This document shows, in pieces, positions 59,801 to 62,575 of a stretch of 62,575 nt of DNA. The DNA lies in NCBI GenBank assembly GCA_024277115.1, contig JAJRVW010000197.1, forward strand, positions 1 to 62,575, in the 5' to 3' direction. Under the pieces are notes generated by a model, which ran no database searches, was not told where the DNA came from, and saw nothing but the letters and a program-made list of their open reading frames with translations. Both the position numbers and the translations under genes were made by a program. The stretch comes from Calditrichota bacterium (lineage in GTDB: Bacteria > Calditrichota > Calditrichia > Calditrichales > J004). Position 1 is the first letter of the stretch. The number at the start of each line of letters is the position of its first letter.

Positions 59801-62575
59801 TATGGTCCCGAATCATTATATTGCAATCGGGTCATTTCCACTTACAGCTAATGGCAAAATCAACCGAAAAGCACTCCCCGTCCCCGGTAATGATCGTCCC
59901 GAAACAAAAAAAAGCTACGTCGCCCCATCTAACAAACTTGAGACGTTCCTGGTTGAAACAATCGAAGATATTTTAGGTATCGAAAAAGTTGGGATTAAGG
60001 ACAACTTTTTTGAGTTGGGCGGTAACTCGCTTAAAGCAGCGACGCTTATAAACCGCTTGCAGGAAAAAGTCCAAAAAACCTTACATATTGGGATGATTTT
60101 TAAAGCCCCCGTTATCGAAGATTTAGCAAATTTTGCCGAGGAATACTTTGCCGAAGATGTTATCCGCGAAGCAGGAAGTATTGGAAACAAAAAATCTAAG
60201 AATAAAAATTATGACATAGTTGGTTCATCTGCAAAAATCAGCCAAAACGATATAACCAAACTACGTAAAATAATAGTGCCCTTAAGCGAACCTGACCCAA
60301 AATTTAAAAGTACAGAACAGAATAAAAAGGCCCTTTTTATTTTATCGCCTCCCCGCTCAGGCTCTACCCTACTCAGGATAATGCTGGCGGGCAATAAACA
60401 TTTATTTTCCCCGCCAGAGCTGGATTTACTGGCTTTCAATACAATACGTGAACGGAACAAAACCTTTAGGGATACCGGGTTAAACATTTGGCTGGAAGCA
60501 ACGCAACGCGCCCTTATGGAGCTAAACAATTGTTCTGTTGACGAAGCCGTTAAAATGATGGATGCCTACGAAAAACAAGATATCAGTTCCAAACAATTTT
60601 ATGCAGAAATGCAGGCGCTACTAGGTGATCGCATTTTAGTAGATAAGACACCTTCCTATCCATTAGACCGTAATATTCTCGACCGGGCAGAAAGTGATTT
60701 TAAAGATGCTGTTTATATTCATTTATTACGGCATCCTTATGCGATGGTTTATTCTTTTATCGAAGCAGAACTCGATCAAAATTTCTTTCGTTATAAACAC
60801 CCTTTTACACGAAGACAGTTAGCCGAACTCGTTTGGATTGTAAGCCATCAAAATATCAATAACTTTCTGGATACGATCCCCTCCCAGCGAAAAACAATAC
60901 TCCATTTTGAAAATATATTGGTTAACCCGGGTGAAGAAATGCGTAGGTTGTGTTCTTTTCTCAATATCCCGTTTGAAGATGGAATGTTAGAACCCTATGC
61001 AGGCGACAAAATGACCAACGGTGCACACAGCAACTCGCAAATGGTGGGTGATTTCAAGTTTTATCTGCATTCCGGTATTAATTCTGCAGTGGCCAATAAA
61101 TGGCGGCGCTTGCACCAAACTGATTTTTTAAGCGACGAGGCCTGGAAAATTGCTAAGGAATTTGACTATCCTGTAGAAAAAAACATTACAGGAAAACCCT
61201 TAGAAACAACCCTGCAAAAAATTGAAACTATAGACCGCAACAAAGAACTGCCCCTTTCTTTTGCGCAAGAAAGATTGTGGTTTATAGATCAATTAGAAAA
61301 TGGCAGCCCTCAATATAATATCCCCGGGGGGATCCGGTTAAAGGGACAAATAGATGCTGTTCTTTTTCAGAAGTGTCTGGATTATGCCATTAAACGCCAT
61401 GAGAGCTTAAGAACTCTTTTTGGCACCGATGCGATTGGAAAGTCCAGGCTAATAATCCTTAAAGAATCTAAAGTAAAACTGGAGATCATTGACTTATCCC
61501 ACCTGCAGGGCGATGTACTTAATGATAAATTAAACAACTTTGCCAAAGTTGAAGCTTCCAGGCCATTTAATTTAAGTAAAGGGCCACTGCTTCGGACCCA
61601 TCTCATTAAAACAGGGCTGGATTCTTATGTATTCACAATTGTGATGCACCATATTATATCTGATGGATGGTCAATCAATTTATTCTTCAGAGAAATTGTT
61701 GAAAACTATATCGCCGCTTCACAAGGAACTAAGGCAAACCTGCCTGTACTCCCAATACAATATGTAGATTATGCTGCCTGGCAACGTGCATGGCTTTCAG
61801 AAAAAAAGCTGGATAAACAATTGGATTATTGGAAAAACAAACTTTACAATGCTGCACCTCTGTTAGAGCTTCCAACGGATAAAGCGCGCAGGGCAACTCA
61901 AACATTTTCCGGTAATACCTGGGTTTTTAAATTACCCAAGGACCTTAGTGAAAAAATCATGGAACTTGGTTATAAGAATAGTTCTACCATTTTTATGGTT
62001 TTATTGGCCGCATTTAAAGTTCTTCTTTTCCGTTATTCAAATCAAAATGATATTTCAATCGGCACACCTATTGCCGGACGTATGCGAAATGAAGTGGAGA
62101 ACCTGATTGGTTTTTTTGTAAATACATTAGTTATGCGTGATATGGTTTATATAAGCAATACATTTAACCATATCCTTGGCAATGTAAGCGCGACAGCCAT
62201 GGAAGCGTTTGACCACCAGGATATCCCATTTGAAAAAATTGTAGATGTAATTGAACCTGACAGAAACCTGAGCCACTCGCCATTATTCCAGGTAATGTTT
62301 ACCATGCAGGATTCAAATTTTGAAACTATAAATATCCCTGGAATAGAAGTAACCCCCTTTAATATGGATAGCGGCACCTCAAAGTTTGACATGACGTTGA
62401 CAATGGTAGAACGCTTTGGTGAACTACGGGGACAATTGGAATACAACACCGATCTTTTTGAGCGTGGCACGATAAAGAGGTTTATCGGTCATTTCCAGTT
62501 TTTATTAGATCAAATCGTTGCGGCGCCCGATGCCACACTCGATTCGTATTCCTTATTGCCTCAAACCGAGCGGGA
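56883..62575 (+). CDS. Assembly-line gene E: NRPS C-A(Ser)-PCP with embedded sulfotransferase, then C (runs off window)
   Basis: Open from ATG 56883 to the window edge without a stop (1897 codons). The first C domain begins FPLSSAQERLWFFDQL with MHHIIADGWSS (about 176). The A domain has MIYTSGSTGTPKGVLIEH, NLYGPTEAAVDV, YKTGDLVRF and ANGKINRK. Its code reads D-V-W-H-I-S-L-V-D-K, nearly the standard serine code. The PCP has FELGGNSLKAAT (about 1046). After a short linker comes a sulfotransferase domain (about 1150-1420) with the PAPS 5'-phosphate loop SPPRSGSTLLRIML, the LVDKTPSYP motif typical of the sulfotransferase-3 family, and the 3'-phosphate motif HLLRHPYAMVYSF. Then a second C domain begins LPLSFAQERLWFIDQL with MHHIISDGWSI (about 1590). 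A sulfotransferase between a serine PCP and a C domain is unusual and suggests sulfonation of the tethered chain. Confidence 0.93.
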   Translation, partial: MTQISKKLNNLTPEQLELLRKKLKKKSTATPNNIISPRSDKTLFPLSSAQERLWFFDQLAPNNAFYNITSAIRITGDFKPSIFADSLNKVIARHEVLRSCFVTKNGAPLQKIASSLEIKIPLEVYDKNQRQGIDAFVLKEIEKDARRPFDLTKTPLIRAKIIKHGDRQHVLILTMHHIIADGWSSPILLNETGRYYDGIINNKPVDLEALTIQYADYAYWQKQQAGSPKQKQQLTYWQDKLNGMPDTLELPIDNKRPAEQTYNGAHYHFGLGRDLSDKIKKLSQSQGATLFITLISAYQVLLYKYTNQDDFGIGLPIANRNKKEIENLVGFFVNTLVLRAQTDPILSFKKILQKTKHNLLEAYDNQDIPFERLVETLLPNRDLSHSPFFQTMFELQGDALASLTFGNVSLEAIPFENHTSKFDLLMMMEDGTEEITGALEYNTDIFSAETIIRFCKHFTHLLENIVAYPDVSINQLAIMDAQETDKIVRHWNETKTAYQEYNNLMERFEEQAAKTPNAPALTFKDKTISYRELNERANRLATYLIKNGLKQDELVGLFMTRSFEMIIAMYAIQKAGGAYLPLDPSYPAERIRFMINDTFLQFIFTLKDLKELLPKNKATILAVDELESTINNLPGTKPVTTVACSSTAAYMIYTSGSTGTPKGVLIEHKAILNRLFWMQETFKINAEDVILQKTPFSFDVSVWEFFWPLLFGSRLVIVEPEGHKDTAYLCKLIQEEKITTIHFVPPMLQVFIEYPAFTKCLSLKRVICSGEALGTDVQNHFLERHPAQLHNLYGPTEAAVDVTHWLCRKKEKMHSVPIGKTIANTQIYILDPMHNPVPVGVPGELYIGGIQLARAYHNRPDLTAEKFIPDPFSGIEGGRLYKTGDLVRFLNDGNIDFLGRIDHQIKLRGFRIELGEIEMAINKSTKKMGVKDSLVLAWQGKAGDLALVAYLVCKNIPEINKIRKELAVILPDYMVPNHYIAIGSFPLTANGKINRKALPVPGNDRPETKKSYVAPSNKLETFLVETIEDILGIEKVGIKDNFFELGGNSLKAATLINRLQEKVQKTLHIGMIFKAPVIEDLANFAEEYFAEDVIREAGSIGNKKSKNKNYDIVGSSAKISQNDITKLRKIIVPLSEPDPKFKSTEQNKKALFILSPPRSGSTLLRIMLAGNKHLFSPPELDLLAFNTIRERNKTFRDTGLNIWLEATQRALMELNNCSVDEAVKMMDAYEKQDISSKQFYAEMQALLGDRILVDKTPSYPLDRNILDRAESDFKDAVYIHLLRHPYAMVYSFIEAELDQNFFRYKHPFTRRQLAELVWIVSHQNINNFLDTIPSQRKTILHFENILVNPGEEMRRLCSFLNIPFEDGMLEPYAGDKMTNGAHSNSQMVGDFKFYLHSGINSAVANKWRRLHQTDFLSDEAWKIAKEFDYPVEKNITGKPLETTLQKIETIDRNKELPLSFAQERLWFIDQLENGSPQYNIPGGIRLKGQIDAVLFQKCLDYAIKRHESLRTLFGTDAIGKSRLIILKESKVKLEIIDLSHLQGDVLNDKLNNFAKVEASRPFNLSKGPLLRTHLIKTGLDSYVFTIVMHHIISDGWSINLFFREIVENYIAASQGTKANLPVLPIQYVDYAAWQRAWLSEKKLDKQLDYWKNKLYNAAPLLELPTDKARRATQTFSGNTWVFKLPKDLSEKIMELGYKNSSTIFMVLLAAFKVLLFRYSNQNDISIGTPIAGRMRNEVENLIGFFVNTLVMRDMVYISNTFNHILGNVSATAMEAFDHQDIPFEKIVDVIEPDRNLSHSPLFQVMFTMQDSNFETINIPGIEVTPFNMDSGTSKFDMTLTMVERFGELRGQLEYNTDLFERGTIKRFIGHFQFLLDQIVAAPDATLDSYSLLPQTER

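Noticed and set aside
59779-59976. Plus-strand 65-codon frame inside gene E
   Set aside because: It is out of frame with a continuous NRPS reading frame that carries all expected motifs.
1-62575. CRISPR arrays, tRNA or rRNA genes, insertion sequences
   Set aside because: I looked for regular spaced repeats, cloverleaf-like stretches and transposase genes and recognised none; the spacers are short or AT-rich without such structure.

Overview
The window looks like a chromosomal segment of an AT-rich Gram-negative bacterium of the FCB type (Bacteroidota, Ignavibacteria, Calditrichota and relatives). Signs are lipoprotein and Sec signal peptides, several CsgG/TPR-type periplasmic proteins, pyrophosphate-utilising PPDK, an M1 peptidase with a long extra C-terminal domain, and an M49 peptidase with the short HExxH motif that I remember from Caldithrix. 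The phylum is a low-confidence inference; no rRNA or other marker settles it.

The left half (1-32308) is mostly housekeeping. It holds a pyruvate kinase cut by the window edge, an M49 lipoprotein peptidase, cystathionine beta-synthase, a CsgG-like/TPR protein, isocitrate dehydrogenase with chorismate synthase, methylenetetrahydrofolate reductase, an M1 peptidase with a serine-hydrolase lipoprotein, DNA polymerase IV, a YkgJ-type cysteine cluster protein, DNA polymerase I, and a MutS2-CvpA-YqeY-TPR run. A tightly packed minus-strand run follows: asparaginase, a histone-deacetylase-family enzyme, a GNAT-like protein, elongation factor P, a histidine kinase and a response regulator. Pyruvate phosphate dikinase ends this half.

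The right half (32657-62575, continuing past the edge) is one rightward biosynthetic operon. It begins with an AraC-type regulator (TTG start, strong RBS) and runs into five giant genes. Read colinearly they encode: (A) FAAL-ACP-KS-AT-DH-ER-KR-ACP; (B) KS-AT-ACP-C-A-PCP; (C) KS-AT-KR-ACP; (D) C-A-PCP; (E) C-A-PCP-sulfotransferase-C... This predicts a lipopeptide made from a directly activated fatty acid. It would be extended by a fully reducing and a non-reducing malonyl module, then an aromatic amino acid (Phe/Tyr-like code), a beta-hydroxy malonyl unit, an unassigned amino acid, and serine. The most unusual element is a PAPS-type sulfotransferase domain fused inside gene E, directly after the serine-loading PCP and before the next condensation domain. 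The thioesterase or release domain and the tailoring and transport genes lie outside the window.

A second striking pattern is that four otherwise continuous genes (metF, ppdK, PKS genes A and B) each carry a single in-frame TAA, and gene B also has two one-base deletions. The reading frame and family similarity continue across every lesion. TAA is also the normal terminator of the neighbouring genes, so sequencing or assembly error, or recent mutation, is likelier than recoding. The four genes are therefore given as whole, interrupted units.
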